Below, one piece after another: positions 43,276 through 51,899 of a DNA stretch of 64,000 nucleotides (position 1 is its first letter; every line of letters begins with the position of its first letter). The stretch spans positions 1 to 64,000 of the forward strand of contig NZ_JAIYCP010000024.1 in the NCBI RefSeq assembly GCF_027487935.1. The letters run 5' to 3'. The DNA is from Brevundimonas sp. (GTDB taxonomy: Bacteria; Pseudomonadota; Alphaproteobacteria; Caulobacterales; Caulobacteraceae). Under the pieces are notes generated by a model that saw nothing but the letters and a program-made list of their open reading frames with translations, was not told the DNA's origin and did not search any database. Position numbers and translations under genes: made by a program.

Positions 43276-43288
43276 TAACCAGTGGTTA
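43276..43288. promoter_or_regulatory. 13-bp palindrome between hfsD and hfsA
   Basis: TAACCA-G-TGGTTA is an exact inverted repeat in the 123-bp gap between the divergent hfsD and hfsA genes, followed at once by AAC so that a TTAA element is formed. It is the clearest symmetric site in this gap and could be an operator or part of a CtrA-type TTAA box. No experimental support is available from sequence alone. Confidence 0.4.
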
Positions 43289-43347
43289 ACGCCGCTGCCC
43301 CAAGTCTGTCGGCTCACGTCCAGTTCGATGGAATCATTCTGCCCCTC

Positions 43348-44790
43348 ATGCGCACGTCGGCCTACACGACTGTCCGCCCGCGCTACGGCTTCTTCGATGT
43401 CGTCGGCCTGCTGTTCCGTGAATCCCTGCTGATGATCGTGATCTTCGGGGTCGTTGTCGCCATCGGTACGGCGGCGGTGCTGACGCTGAAGAAAACCTAC
43501 ACCGCCACGGCCAGCGTCTATGCCGGTGCGGGGCAGGAGTATGTCTATCAGTCCCGGGTCGGTGCCATCGACCCCAGCCAGCCGCTGGAAGCCGACGCCG
43601 TGGCCGGGTCGGAGGCGACCATTCTGGGCAGTCTCGAAGTCAAGCGCCGCGCCGTCCGCGCCGTTGGTGCCGATACGGTGCTGGGCCCGCGCGCGACCGG
43701 CACGCCGGCGGAAAAGGAAGCCGCAGCGCTCAGGGCGCTGGACGCCAACCTCGGGGTCGGGGTCACGCCGGGCAGTGCGATCATCGCCGTGTCCTACAAG
43801 GCCGATGATCCTGTCCGGGCCGCACAGGTTCTGAACGCCGTCGTCGATCAGTATCTGGTCCGGCGCCGACAGATCTTCCAGGGCTCGACCCCACCGGCCT
43901 ATGCGGCCCAACGGGTTGCGTTCGAGGACGATCTGGCCACCGCCGACGAGGCCTACAGCGCCTTCCTCGCCTCCAACGACATCGGCGACTTCGCCACCTT
44001 CAAGGCCAGCCTCGCGGCCAACTATCAGACCACCCAGGCCGATGCCCTGTCTCTGCGCGCCCAGCTGAATCAGGCGACCCAGCGGCTGGCGACCCTTGAG
44101 GTCCAGCTGGCGGAGCAGCCGGCCGAGGTGGTGCTGCAGCAGGACCTGAACATATCGGCCCAGGACCAGATCCTGCAGCTGCGCACCCAGCGCGAGGCCC
44201 TGCTGTCGCGCTATACGCCCGAGGCCCAGCCCGTGCGCGACATCGATCAGCAGATCGCCGACCTGCAGGCCTATGTCGCCACCGGCACCACGGTTGGGCC
44301 CAAGGAGGTCCGCACCGGCCCCAGCACCATCTTCACCGAGATCGAGACCGCCCGGATCACCGCCGCCGCCGACCGCGACGGCCTGGCGGCCCGGCTGGCC
44401 GTGGCCGAAGGCCAGCTGAGCCAGTTGCGCTCGCGTCTGGCCGAGATGACCCGGCTGGAATCGACCAATGCCAATCTGTCCGGCAACCGCGAGGTCCTGA
44501 CGACGCTGGTCCGTGACTTCCAGCAGCGCGAGAGCGCCGCCCGCGCCGACAGCGCCCTGGTCGCCGCCGGAGCTGACAACGTCAATGTCATCGAGCGCGC
44601 CGAGGCCCCGACGAAGGGAACCAGTCTCAAGGCGCCGTTGCTGGCGGCAGTTCTCCTGTTTGCCGCCTTTACCGCCCTCTGCGCCGGCCTGCTGCGCGTG
44701 TTCACGCGGCGGGGCTACGTGACCCCGGCCTCGACCGGCCGGACACTCGAAATGCCGGTCCTCGCGGTCGCGCCTGTGAAGGCTCCATGA
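43348..44790 (+). CDS. hfsA: Wzz-type polysaccharide co-polymerase (HfsA-like)
   Basis: A 480-residue inner-membrane protein with the polysaccharide co-polymerase layout: membrane helix near the N-terminus (about 24-48, LLMIVIFGVVVAIGTAAVLTL), a Wzz domain beginning KKTYTATASVYAG, a long periplasmic coiled coil (about 180-400), and a second membrane helix (about 430-452). There is no fused kinase domain; the separate hfsB-like gene follows. In holdfast synthesis HfsA and HfsB together do the job of Wzc. The start at 43348 is chosen because the upstream GTG extension at 43282 is unlike a transporter N-terminus; no strong ribosome-binding site is seen. Confidence 0.82.
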   Translation: MRTSAYTTVRPRYGFFDVVGLLFRESLLMIVIFGVVVAIGTAAVLTLKKTYTATASVYAGAGQEYVYQSRVGAIDPSQPLEADAVAGSEATILGSLEVKRRAVRAVGADTVLGPRATGTPAEKEAAALRALDANLGVGVTPGSAIIAVSYKADDPVRAAQVLNAVVDQYLVRRRQIFQGSTPPAYAAQRVAFEDDLATADEAYSAFLASNDIGDFATFKASLAANYQTTQADALSLRAQLNQATQRLATLEVQLAEQPAEVVLQQDLNISAQDQILQLRTQREALLSRYTPEAQPVRDIDQQIADLQAYVATGTTVGPKEVRTGPSTIFTEIETARITAAADRDGLAARLAVAEGQLSQLRSRLAEMTRLESTNANLSGNREVLTTLVRDFQQRESAARADSALVAAGADNVNVIERAEAPTKGTSLKAPLLAAVLLFAAFTALCAGLLRVFTRRGYVTPASTGRTLEMPVLAVAPVKAP

Positions 44791-44838
44791 CCCGGCCCGT
44801 GCTAGCGTGTGGCCGGTATCCGGGCGCATAGCGATTCG

Positions 44839-45540
44839 ATGGTCGATCTGACATCCGAAATGGCGGCTCTCTGGGCCGCTCTGGGACCGGTGCCGGGTCA
44901 TCGCGGCCGCGTGGTCCAGATCGCCGCCGCCGGCTCGGGCGAGGGCGTGTCTACGGTCGCGCGCGAATACGCCCGGTTGGCGGCCGTGCGCGCCCGCCGT
45001 CCCGTCTGGCTGATCGACGCCGATCTGGCCCGGCAGGGTCAGATGGATGCGGTCGCCGCCCAGCCTCAGCGGTTCGGCAGTCTGGGCAAGGCCGCCATCG
45101 CCACGCCTGACGGTTCGATCTTCTTTGCCGTCACGCCGCGCATCATGGACCGGGCCGGCAAGCCCGTGCATCCGGCGCGGCTGATGACCGCCCGGCCCTG
45201 TCTCGGCGGGCGGCTCTGGGTGACCCGGTTTGCGGCCGAGCACCTGCGTTCGGGGCAGCGGGCCGAGGCGGTCAGCGACGCCCGCTACTGGGACGCGCTG
45301 CGCAAACATGCCGATACGGTGGTGATCGACGCCCCCGCCGCCGACCGCAGCGACACGGCCATCACCCTGGCACCCTATGTCGATGCGACCGTCCTGGTCG
45401 TGGCGGCCGAGCGCGGGGCGGCCAGCGAGCCGCTGATGCTGCGCGACGAGATCGAGGCGGTGGACGGCCGGATCGCGGGGGTGGTGGTCAATCGCTCGAC
45501 CTACAATCCGCCGGCGTTTCTGAAACGGCTGACCGGTTGA
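44839..45540 (+). CDS. hfsB: CpsD/HfsB-type P-loop partner protein, degenerate Walker A
   Basis: A 233-residue cytoplasmic protein with the fold of the BY-kinase/CpsD catalytic domain. The Walker A position reads AAGSGEGVSTV, with Val37 in place of the invariant lysine; Walker A' is WLIDADL and Walker B is VVIDAPA. There is no C-terminal tyrosine cluster. It would therefore be expected to have weak or no kinase activity and to act as a structural partner of HfsA. The GTG at 44809 is an alternative start. It follows hfsA by 48 bp and converges with the glycosyltransferase gene. Confidence 0.78.
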   Translation: MVDLTSEMAALWAALGPVPGHRGRVVQIAAAGSGEGVSTVAREYARLAAVRARRPVWLIDADLARQGQMDAVAAQPQRFGSLGKAAIATPDGSIFFAVTPRIMDRAGKPVHPARLMTARPCLGGRLWVTRFAAEHLRSGQRAEAVSDARYWDALRKHADTVVIDAPAADRSDTAITLAPYVDATVLVVAAERGAASEPLMLRDEIEAVDGRIAGVVVNRSTYNPPAFLKRLTG

Positions 45541-45579
45541 TGCCTTTCTGAGGGCCCGGGTTCGTTGTGATGAACCAGC

Positions 45580-46521
45580 TCAGAGTCCCGCCGCCTCCAG
45601 CCGCGCCACTTCGCGCGCGCCGTAGAAGCGGGGCTCGAAGCCCTTCATCCAGAACAGTTTTCCGATGCCGCGTGCCGTGCGGTCATACATTTCCGCGCGC
45701 TTCGGGCTGGCGATGAGGGTCAGGGCCGCCGAGGCGGCGCCGAAGACCGCGGTCTGGCCCGCGCCGATCACCATCCAGCGTGCCACGGCGGGCCAGTCCT
45801 TCGCTGCCGCCGCCGTCTGGCTGGGCCCCTGGCCGTAGGCGAAGGCGCGCGCGAGGGCGTAGTTCAGCGTCGCGCGATGGGCGGGCGCGAACTCCTCGAC
45901 CCGGGCGTCCGCCGCCCAGCCGAAGCGTCCACCGCGGGCCGCGAGCGCAGCGAACAGGGCGTCGTCCTCGCCGCCGGCCTGGTCTGTGCCGGTATCGAAC
46001 GGCGCGGGGCCGGGCAGGGCGGTGGCCCGCACCATCAGGGAATTGCCGCAACCGAAGGGCTGGTCGATCAGCCCGGTGTGCGCGGGTCCCTCGCGGCTGA
46101 AGAAGCGCTCAAGCCAAGGCTTCAGCCAGGTCGCGGCGTCGGGCGCCCGGCCGGTGATCGGGCCGAAGACGGCGTCGGCACCCGTCTCCTCCCGGGCCCT
46201 GAGCAGGGCCGCCAGCCACCCCGGCGAAGCCGCTTCGTCGTCGTCGAGGAAGGCGATCAGCGGAGCGTCCGTTGAGGCCAGCCCGGCATTCCGCGCCGTG
46301 GCGACGCCGGGTCTGGGGGCGTGCACACAGGTCAGGGGCCAGGGGGACCCCGACCGCAGGGCACCGACGGTCGCGGCCGCCGATCCGACCGGATCATTGT
46401 CGACCACGACGATCTCCGACACCCGGTCGGCGACGCCGGTCTGTGCGAAGAGTGAGCGCAGGGCCCGCTCCAGACTTTCGGGTCGCCTCAGGGTCGGGAC
46501 GATGACGGCGACATCGCGCAT
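45580..46521 (-). CDS. Family 2 glycosyltransferase, cytoplasmic
   Basis: A 313-residue GT2 (GT-A fold) glycosyltransferase. It opens with DVAVIVPTLRRPESLERALRSLF, has the metal/nucleotide-binding DDD in IAFLDDDEAAS, a PFGCGNSLMVRA segment and the catalytic-base-like GGEDDALFAAL. The start at 46521 overlaps the upstream glycosyltransferase stop by one base (TGATG); longer frames upstream are antisense-type reading of that gene. It occupies the place where a deacetylase (hfsH) follows hfsG in Caulobacter. The sugar transferred is unknown; holdfast glycosyltransferases such as HfsJ and HfsL are of the same family. Confidence 0.85.
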   Translation of the reverse strand: MRDVAVIVPTLRRPESLERALRSLFAQTGVADRVSEIVVVDNDPVGSAAATVGALRSGSPWPLTCVHAPRPGVATARNAGLASTDAPLIAFLDDDEAASPGWLAALLRAREETGADAVFGPITGRAPDAATWLKPWLERFFSREGPAHTGLIDQPFGCGNSLMVRATALPGPAPFDTGTDQAGGEDDALFAALAARGGRFGWAADARVEEFAPAHRATLNYALARAFAYGQGPSQTAAAAKDWPAVARWMVIGAGQTAVFGAASAALTLIASPKRAEMYDRTARGIGKLFWMKGFEPRFYGAREVARLEAAGL

Positions 46522-47459
46522 CACACCGCGTCCGCATAGAGGGCGGCGCGGTACAGGCGCAGCGAGAAGGCCCGCGCCGCGACCGGCAGCCAGCCTGTCT
46601 CTGCCCCGCGCCGCATCATCCGACGCAGCCCCGGCAGACCGGGCAGCCGCTTCAGCAGCCGGGCCGCCCTGTAGCTGGGATAGGTCGCGACGATCGCCGG
46701 ATGGCGCTCGGCCATGCGGGCGAAATTCGGTGCTGACTGCTCGTATTTTCCGGCCAGGGAGGCCACCGTATCGAGCCCCATATGGGTCGCCGCATTGTCG
46801 AGGTGGACGACGCGGAACCGCCGCGAGACGCGCATGGCCCATTCCACATCCTCCCAGCCCCAGCCGGTGAAGCCGGGGTCGAAGGCCTCGGCCTCGAACA
46901 CGTCGCGGCGGACCAGCAGGTTGGAGGTGTAGACGTATTTCTCGGGCTGCCTGGCGCGCTCCATCCAGGGCACGCACTCCGACTTCGCGGCCATGGCGCG
47001 GTGGACGGCGAAACGGGCGTCGGTCGGGGCCTGCAGCAGGGAGAAGCCGCCGAAGGCCACCGCCGGGTCCTCGCGCGCCGCCAGGTCAGCCCAGTCGCGC
47101 AGGAAGCGCCGGTGGTCCGGCCGCATGTCACTGTCGAGGAACAGCAGGCTGCCGCCGCGGGCGGCGGACGCCAGCCGGTTGCGCCCGATCGAGCGGCCTT
47201 CGTTCACTGTCAGGGTGATCAGCCGGACGGGCAGGGCCATCGCCTTGATCTGCCCGGCCAGCCGCGCCGTCAGGGCTGCGTCCCGGGTGCCGTCATCCAG
47301 TACCACGATCTCGACCGCACCGCCGACCGAGGCGGCCTCCTCGTCGAGCAGGTTCAGCAGCTCGGCCGGGTCGTCGCGCAGGAAGGGGATCAGCACCGAG
47401 ACGGCAGGCTTCGCCGTCTTCCAGGCCGGACTGTCGGTCATCTTCGCCCGGGCGCTCAT
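46521..47459 (-). CDS. hfsG: Family 2 glycosyltransferase (HfsG-like)
   Basis: A 312-residue GT2 enzyme: SVLIPFLRDDPAELLNLLD at the N-terminus, NEGRSIGRNRLASAA, the DxD-type LLFLDSDMRPD, and GFTGWGWEDVEWAMRV, the C-terminal Glyco_transf_7C-like block with the catalytic WED. It overlaps both neighbours (flippase by four bases, next glycosyltransferase by one), so the genes form one tightly coupled operon read as initiating transferase, flippase, HfsG-like, second transferase. The order matches hfsE-hfsF-hfsG of Caulobacter. Confidence 0.8.
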   Translation of the reverse strand: MSARAKMTDSPAWKTAKPAVSVLIPFLRDDPAELLNLLDEEAASVGGAVEIVVLDDGTRDAALTARLAGQIKAMALPVRLITLTVNEGRSIGRNRLASAARGGSLLFLDSDMRPDHRRFLRDWADLAAREDPAVAFGGFSLLQAPTDARFAVHRAMAAKSECVPWMERARQPEKYVYTSNLLVRRDVFEAEAFDPGFTGWGWEDVEWAMRVSRRFRVVHLDNAATHMGLDTVASLAGKYEQSAPNFARMAERHPAIVATYPSYRAARLLKRLPGLPGLRRMMRRGAETGWLPVAARAFSLRLYRAALYADAV

Positions 47460-48904
47460 ACCGTCGCGCTCCGGAGTCGGCGCTGCATCAGCAGTCGCCG
47501 GGCCAGGTCCCGCACCCCGGCGGCATTGAGCATCAGGGCCGCGGCGGCATAGACCAGTGCACCCACCCCCGCATCCAGCACCAGTTCGCCGAGCCCGCCG
47601 ATCGCCGGCAGGTGGGAGACGACCAGGGCCATCAGGCCCGTGGCTGCGCTGCAGCGCGCCAGACTTTCCCAGGGAATCGGCAGGGCCACCACGCGGCGGC
47701 CGACCAGCCAGGTCGCGACCATGCCGATGCCGAAGCTGGCCGCCGTGGCCCAGGCCGCCCCGATCAGGCCGAACCTCGGCACAAGGATCAGGTTCAGGAT
47801 CACATTCAGTCCGGCCGGAATGGCCATGGCGATCAGCAGCCGTCGGGTCTTCTTGCCCAGGGTGAAGGCCTGGCCGAAGTAATAGGCCGTGAGGCCGAAC
47901 AGCAGGGCCGACAGGGCGATCCAGGGCGTCACACTGGCCGCGGCGGTCCGGAGTTGCTCACCGATCAGCACCTCGGACAGAGGTCGTGCCACCAGCGCCA
48001 CCCCCGCCGCTGCCGGGAGGCCCACCAGCAGGAAGGTCGACAGCTGTTCGCGGGCAGCCACCTTGAGCCGCTCGATCCCGCCGCGCTCCAGTGCCATCAC
48101 CAGAGCCGGCTGTCCGGCCGTGCCGAGCCACAGGAACAGGACGTCCAGCGTCCGGTTCGCGATGGAATAGCTGGCGTGATAGGCGCCCACCGCCGCCTCA
48201 TCCATATAGACAGCGAGCAGGAACCGGTCGGTCGAGGCCAGCACCACGGTCAGGGCCAGCGAGGCGGCGATCGGATAGCCGTACAGGGCGTATTCGCGCA
48301 CCCGGCCGGCTTCGAAGGCCCCGCCGCGCGCCTGTTTCAGCTCGCCGGGCAGGACGAAGGGCAGGGCGGCCAGCGGGGCCAGACCCAGGCCGAGCAGGGG
48401 GGCTGCCGCCCCGGCCCCGGCGAGGGCGAACCCGACGCCGATCGTCAAACCGCCGGCCGTGACCGCCATGTCCAGGCGCGCCGACTTGCCGACTTCGCCC
48501 TCAGCCCGAAACCGTTCCTGCGCCAGCTTGACCATGCACCGCGCGGGCGCTCCGGCCAGACCGGCGGCGAGGGCGAGCTTGAACAGGGGATCGGCGGGCA
48601 GCAGCCAGACAGCCAGCCCGACCACGATGAGAAAGGCGGCCCCCAGACCGAAGGCCGTACGATAGAGGCTGGCGAAATGGGCCTGGGCCGCGCCCGGGGT
48701 CTGGGCCGCCCAGAAGCGGGCCATGGCCGCCTCCAGCCAGCTGAATACCGCCACATGGGACAGGGTCACGACCGAAACGGCGAGGGCGTAGCGGCCGAAA
48801 TCCTCGGGGCTGAGCAGGCGCGTGAACAGGATGATGGCCAGGAAGCCGACCACGCCCTGCACGATATTCGCGGGCAGATAGCCCCAGACGCCGCGCCAGA
48901 ACAT
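47456..48904 (-). CDS. hfsF: Polysaccharide flippase (Wzx/HfsF type)
   Basis: A 482-residue polytopic membrane protein of the MOP/PST superfamily with about 12-14 helices. The N-terminus (GYLPANIVQGVVGFLAIILFTRLLSPEDFGRYALAVSV) is the standard start of oligosaccharide flippases. It would move the lipid-linked holdfast repeat unit across the inner membrane. It sits 13 bp below the initiating transferase gene and overlaps the HfsG-like gene by four bases (ATGA). Confidence 0.85.
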   Translation of the reverse strand: MFWRGVWGYLPANIVQGVVGFLAIILFTRLLSPEDFGRYALAVSVVTLSHVAVFSWLEAAMARFWAAQTPGAAQAHFASLYRTAFGLGAAFLIVVGLAVWLLPADPLFKLALAAGLAGAPARCMVKLAQERFRAEGEVGKSARLDMAVTAGGLTIGVGFALAGAGAAAPLLGLGLAPLAALPFVLPGELKQARGGAFEAGRVREYALYGYPIAASLALTVVLASTDRFLLAVYMDEAAVGAYHASYSIANRTLDVLFLWLGTAGQPALVMALERGGIERLKVAAREQLSTFLLVGLPAAAGVALVARPLSEVLIGEQLRTAAASVTPWIALSALLFGLTAYYFGQAFTLGKKTRRLLIAMAIPAGLNVILNLILVPRFGLIGAAWATAASFGIGMVATWLVGRRVVALPIPWESLARCSAATGLMALVVSHLPAIGGLGELVLDAGVGALVYAAAALMLNAAGVRDLARRLLMQRRLRSATV

Positions 48905-48917
48905 CAGCGCCCCTCCG

Positions 48918-50507
48918 TCAACGGATCGCCGCGCGGTCGCCCAGCAGCACCGGCACGGTGATGGCCATGATCCACAGATCCATCCACAGGGACTGACGCT
49001 CGATATAGTCGATGTCGAGCTGCACCCTGCGGCGCACGTCGGCGGCGGTGTGCAGCGGCCCGCGCGAGCCGTTGACGGCCGCCCAGCCGGTCATGCCCGG
49101 CTTGATGCGATGGCGGTGGGCATAGTCGGCGACCAGGCGGGCGCTTTCGACGTGGCCGGTCTTCATGCCGATGGCGTGCGGACGGGGCCCGACCAGCGAC
49201 ATCTCTCCGGCAATCACATTCAGCAGCTGGGGCAGTTCGTCGAGGCTGGTCTTGCGGATGAAGCGACCGATCCGGGTGATGCGGTCGTCGTTGTCCGTCA
49301 CCTGCCGGCTGGCCGTGGGGTCGGCGGATTCCGCCTTCATCGAGCGGAATTTCCAGACCACGATTTCCTCCTGGTTGAAGCCGTGGCGGCGCTGGCGGAA
49401 GAAGATCGGTCCCGGGCTGTCCAGCCGGATGAACAGGGCGAGGATCGCCATGGGGATGGCCAGCAGGACGAGGGCCGCCAGGCCGAGAACCAGATCCTGC
49501 ACCCGTTTGTTGAAGGCGCGTCGGTCGTCGTCGACGGGTCTCCGGACATCGGCCAGCGGCGCCGCCGCCAGCCGGTCCAGCGCCGACTGCGTCTCGGCCA
49601 TGCCGTCCGGCTCGACCAGCAGTGTGACCTCATGCGGCAGGGTCCCCAGGGCGGCATTGAGCTGGCGCACCCGCGCGTCGGCCCGGGGGTCGATGGTCAG
49701 CACGATGCGGTCGACAAAGGGCGTCATCTTGTGGGTCAGCAGATCGGCCGCCGTGCCCAGCACCGGGACACCCTCGATGGCCCGCGGGCTGCGCGCCAGA
49801 CGGTCGTCGAAAATGCCCAGCACATTGAGGTCGCGTCGTTTCAGCGCCTCGCGGATCAGGGTCTCGGCATGCTGCGTCGCCCCGACCAGCACGATATTGG
49901 GCGTCAGGGTGCCGGCCGCCCGCCACCGGCCGACCATGTCGCTCCAGCCGATGTGCAGGGCGTGGAGGGTGATCAGCACCAGCCCGGCCCAGACCAGATA
50001 GGCGGACTCCTGCGCCGCCGGGCCGCGCAGGGCCCAGCCGCTGACAAGGGCGGTCGCGGCCCCGGCCAGCACCGTGGCGGCGACGATGGCCAGGTGCCAG
50101 GCCGTCTTCTGGCCCCGCGAGAACCGGTAGCGCCCCAGCAGGCGCATCATGCCCAGAATGGCCGCTGCCCCCATCCCGAACGGCAGCACCTGTGACACCT
50201 GGGCATGGATCAGGGGCCCCGACGTCGCGGCCCCGGCGCACAGCAGGCTGACGGCGACCACCGCCAGGCTGTCGAGGGCGCGGAAATAGTGGGCGGCCAG
50301 CCGCGAGGCATGGCGCTGGCGGGCGTTCAGCCAGACCTCGGGCCGGAACGGCCCGCGGCGTGCGCTCTCCTCCGCCCCGGCCTCCGCCCCGGCCTCCGGC
50401 CGCGCGGAAACGGCCGGGCCGGCGAGGGCCTGCAGGCCGGGCACATCCAGGGTGCCCGCGGTCGACACGGCGGTATCGAACGAGGGGCGGCGGGCAGCTT
50501 CGGTCAT
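48918..50507 (-). CDS. hfsE: Undecaprenyl-phosphate sugar phosphotransferase (HfsE/WcaJ type)
   Basis: A 529-residue polyisoprenyl-phosphate hexose-1-phosphate transferase that starts repeat-unit assembly. It has four N-terminal helices (about 75-185), a CoA-binding-like central domain (NIVLVGATQHAETLI...VLGIFDDR), and the bacterial sugar transferase domain: KRVQDLVLGLAALVLLAIPM, SPGPIFFRQRRHGFN, VWKFRSM, TSLDELPQLLNV, MSLVGPRP and KPGMTGWAAVNG. In-frame starts exist at 50540 and 50633; 50507 is a cautious choice since none has a strong ribosome-binding site. It is the first gene of the leftward holdfast operon. Confidence 0.85.
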   Translation of the reverse strand: MTEAARRPSFDTAVSTAGTLDVPGLQALAGPAVSARPEAGAEAGAEESARRGPFRPEVWLNARQRHASRLAAHYFRALDSLAVVAVSLLCAGAATSGPLIHAQVSQVLPFGMGAAAILGMMRLLGRYRFSRGQKTAWHLAIVAATVLAGAATALVSGWALRGPAAQESAYLVWAGLVLITLHALHIGWSDMVGRWRAAGTLTPNIVLVGATQHAETLIREALKRRDLNVLGIFDDRLARSPRAIEGVPVLGTAADLLTHKMTPFVDRIVLTIDPRADARVRQLNAALGTLPHEVTLLVEPDGMAETQSALDRLAAAPLADVRRPVDDDRRAFNKRVQDLVLGLAALVLLAIPMAILALFIRLDSPGPIFFRQRRHGFNQEEIVVWKFRSMKAESADPTASRQVTDNDDRITRIGRFIRKTSLDELPQLLNVIAGEMSLVGPRPHAIGMKTGHVESARLVADYAHRHRIKPGMTGWAAVNGSRGPLHTAADVRRRVQLDIDYIERQSLWMDLWIMAITVPVLLGDRAAIR

Positions 50508-50643
50508 GGGGCTCGCGGCGGGAGGGAATACAACCATCATGCACACCCGCCCTGACTGTCCCGTTAACACAGGCGCTTTCGGGCCCGACTTCCGTCTTGC
50601 CCGTTGCGCCGCACGGTTTGCTCGGCTAATCACCGCCCCTGCT

Positions 50644-50735
50644 GGAGACGTGGCCGAGTGGCTGAAGGCAACGGTTTGCTAAATCGTCGTACCCTGTAAG
50701 GGGTACCCAGGGTTCGAATCCCTGCGTCTCCGCCA
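50644..50735 (+). tRNA. tRNA-Ser (anticodon GCU)
   Basis: A 92-base class II tRNA with encoded CCA. The acceptor stem GGAGACG pairs with CGTCTCC; the anticodon loop TTGCTAA has GCT at 50678-50680; a variable arm CCCTGTAAGGGG and the T-loop GGTTCGAATCC follow. It reads serine codons AGC and AGU. Confidence 0.96.
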
Positions 50736-51011
50736 GACCTTCCTTCGTCGAACCCTCTCTGAAGCCTGGTCGGCGCTCCAGGCCACGGTCCAGCCTTCTA
50801 AAAGCCAACGCATACCGGGGCAGGATCACTTTTCCCGGTTCAGATATCCCTGCTCCCGTTTCGATCCGGCAAGGGCGGCCGCGGTCATGCGCGCATGTCG
50901 GCCCCTCAGGGAAGCCGTCCTCCAGCCTCGGAGAATCCAGTTTACGGCGAACAGGCTTGACGGTTAGCTTGGCCGCGCAAACGTCGACTTCGTCCGGCCG
51001 GGAGCATCAGG

Positions 51012-51509
51012 ATGATCAGAATTCTTGGATTGGCGGTCGCTCTCTCGGTCTTGCCGCTCACAAACGCCCTGGCCGAGCCGCCCCCACAACCACAGGCACC
51101 CGGTGCCCGCACCGATGCCCAGCTGGTGGCGTTGTTTGATTACTGGATGACAGAACAGGCTGCTGGTCGCATGAGCCGTGAGCAGGCGCGGGCACAAGCT
51201 CAGAGCCTTTCGCCAGAAGAGCAGCAGCGGCTGCGCGCCGCGGTAACAGCACGTAGCGATGCAGCCTTAGCAGAATCAGAGGAACGAGCTCGCCGTTCAG
51301 CGGCAGCCTTAGCAGAATCTGAGGAACGAGCTCGCCGTTCAGCGGCAGCCTTAGCAGAATCAGAGGAACGAGTTCGCCGTTCAGCTGAAGAGGCGCGCCG
51401 TTCAGCGGAAGAGGCGCGCCGTTCAGAGGAAGACCTTCGCCGTGCTCAGGAAGAGCTTCGCCGGGCACACGAGGCTGCCCAAAGGGCTTTGGGCGGCCCT
51501 CGTTCTTGA
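51012..51509 (+). CDS. Periplasmic coiled-coil protein of nested tandem repeats
   Basis: A 165-residue protein with a signal peptide (cleavage after ALA at about residue 21), a short helical region (DAQLVALFDYWMTEQAAGRMSREQ), then an uninterrupted charged coiled coil. Three near-identical 14-residue units (AALAESEERARRSA) are followed by four related seven-residue units built on EEARRSA, so the protein is heptad-based throughout. GGGAG eight bases upstream supports the start. I recognise no family. It stands alone between the tRNA-Ser and a TetR-type gene. A stalk, spacer or envelope-scaffold role is possible but unproven. Confidence 0.75.
   Translation: MIRILGLAVALSVLPLTNALAEPPPQPQAPGARTDAQLVALFDYWMTEQAAGRMSREQARAQAQSLSPEEQQRLRAAVTARSDAALAESEERARRSAAALAESEERARRSAAALAESEERVRRSAEEARRSAEEARRSEEDLRRAQEELRRAHEAAQRALGGPRS
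51261..51470 (+). repeat. Nested 42-bp and 21-bp tandem repeats inside the coiled-coil gene
   Basis: Three 42-bp units (51261-51302, 51303-51344, 51345-51386) differ at only one to three positions each. They are followed by four 21-bp units (51387 to 51470) in which GAAGAGGCGCGCCGTTCAG is repeated with growing divergence. Near-identity at the DNA level indicates recent copy-number change, probably by slippage, in multiples that preserve the reading frame and the coiled-coil heptad. Confidence 0.9.
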
Positions 51510-51899
51510 GGGGGTGGCCACGGTCCTCTTCGTCGGATTAGACGGTGTGCTGCTGCGTGCGATTGTTCTCCCGAGGCCCCCCCCGGGCTGAAACGGAACG
51601 ACAGCCCCACGGCATGACGGGTCGCGACCCCCGGAAACCGGTGACGCCTGCACCAATGCGGCTTCATGCAGCATCATCCCCGTCAGCGGTCTGCGTCGTC
51701 CCGGGTGGAGACGCGTCAGCGTTGGACTGACAGCTCCGCCCGACCTTCCGGAACAGCCGCCGGGCCCCTTAAAGCGCAAGTCCGTCCCGACCGGTTGTTC
51801 GGCTCAAGCCCGAGACCCATCGATCACGCACCGCAGACCGTCTATCCGTCCCGGCTCAGAGGCTCAGCAAGGCCAGGTGGGTCAGGGCGGCGGCCAGGG
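51510..51899. other. Region without a recognisable gene
   Basis: About 390 bp between the coiled-coil gene and the leftward TetR-type gene. Open frames here give low-complexity Arg/Pro-rich translations and are antisense continuations. Next to the TetR stop, another leftward frame reads a plausible protein end (see that gene). No RNA gene or terminator is evident. Confidence 0.45.

Noticed and set aside
43231..45309. Leftward 692-residue open frame
   Set aside because: Antisense to hfsA and hfsB; Gly/Arg/Asp-rich shadow without domains.
51261..51470. CRISPR array
   Set aside because: Units are directly adjacent without spacers and lie in frame inside a coding sequence, so they are protein tandem repeats.
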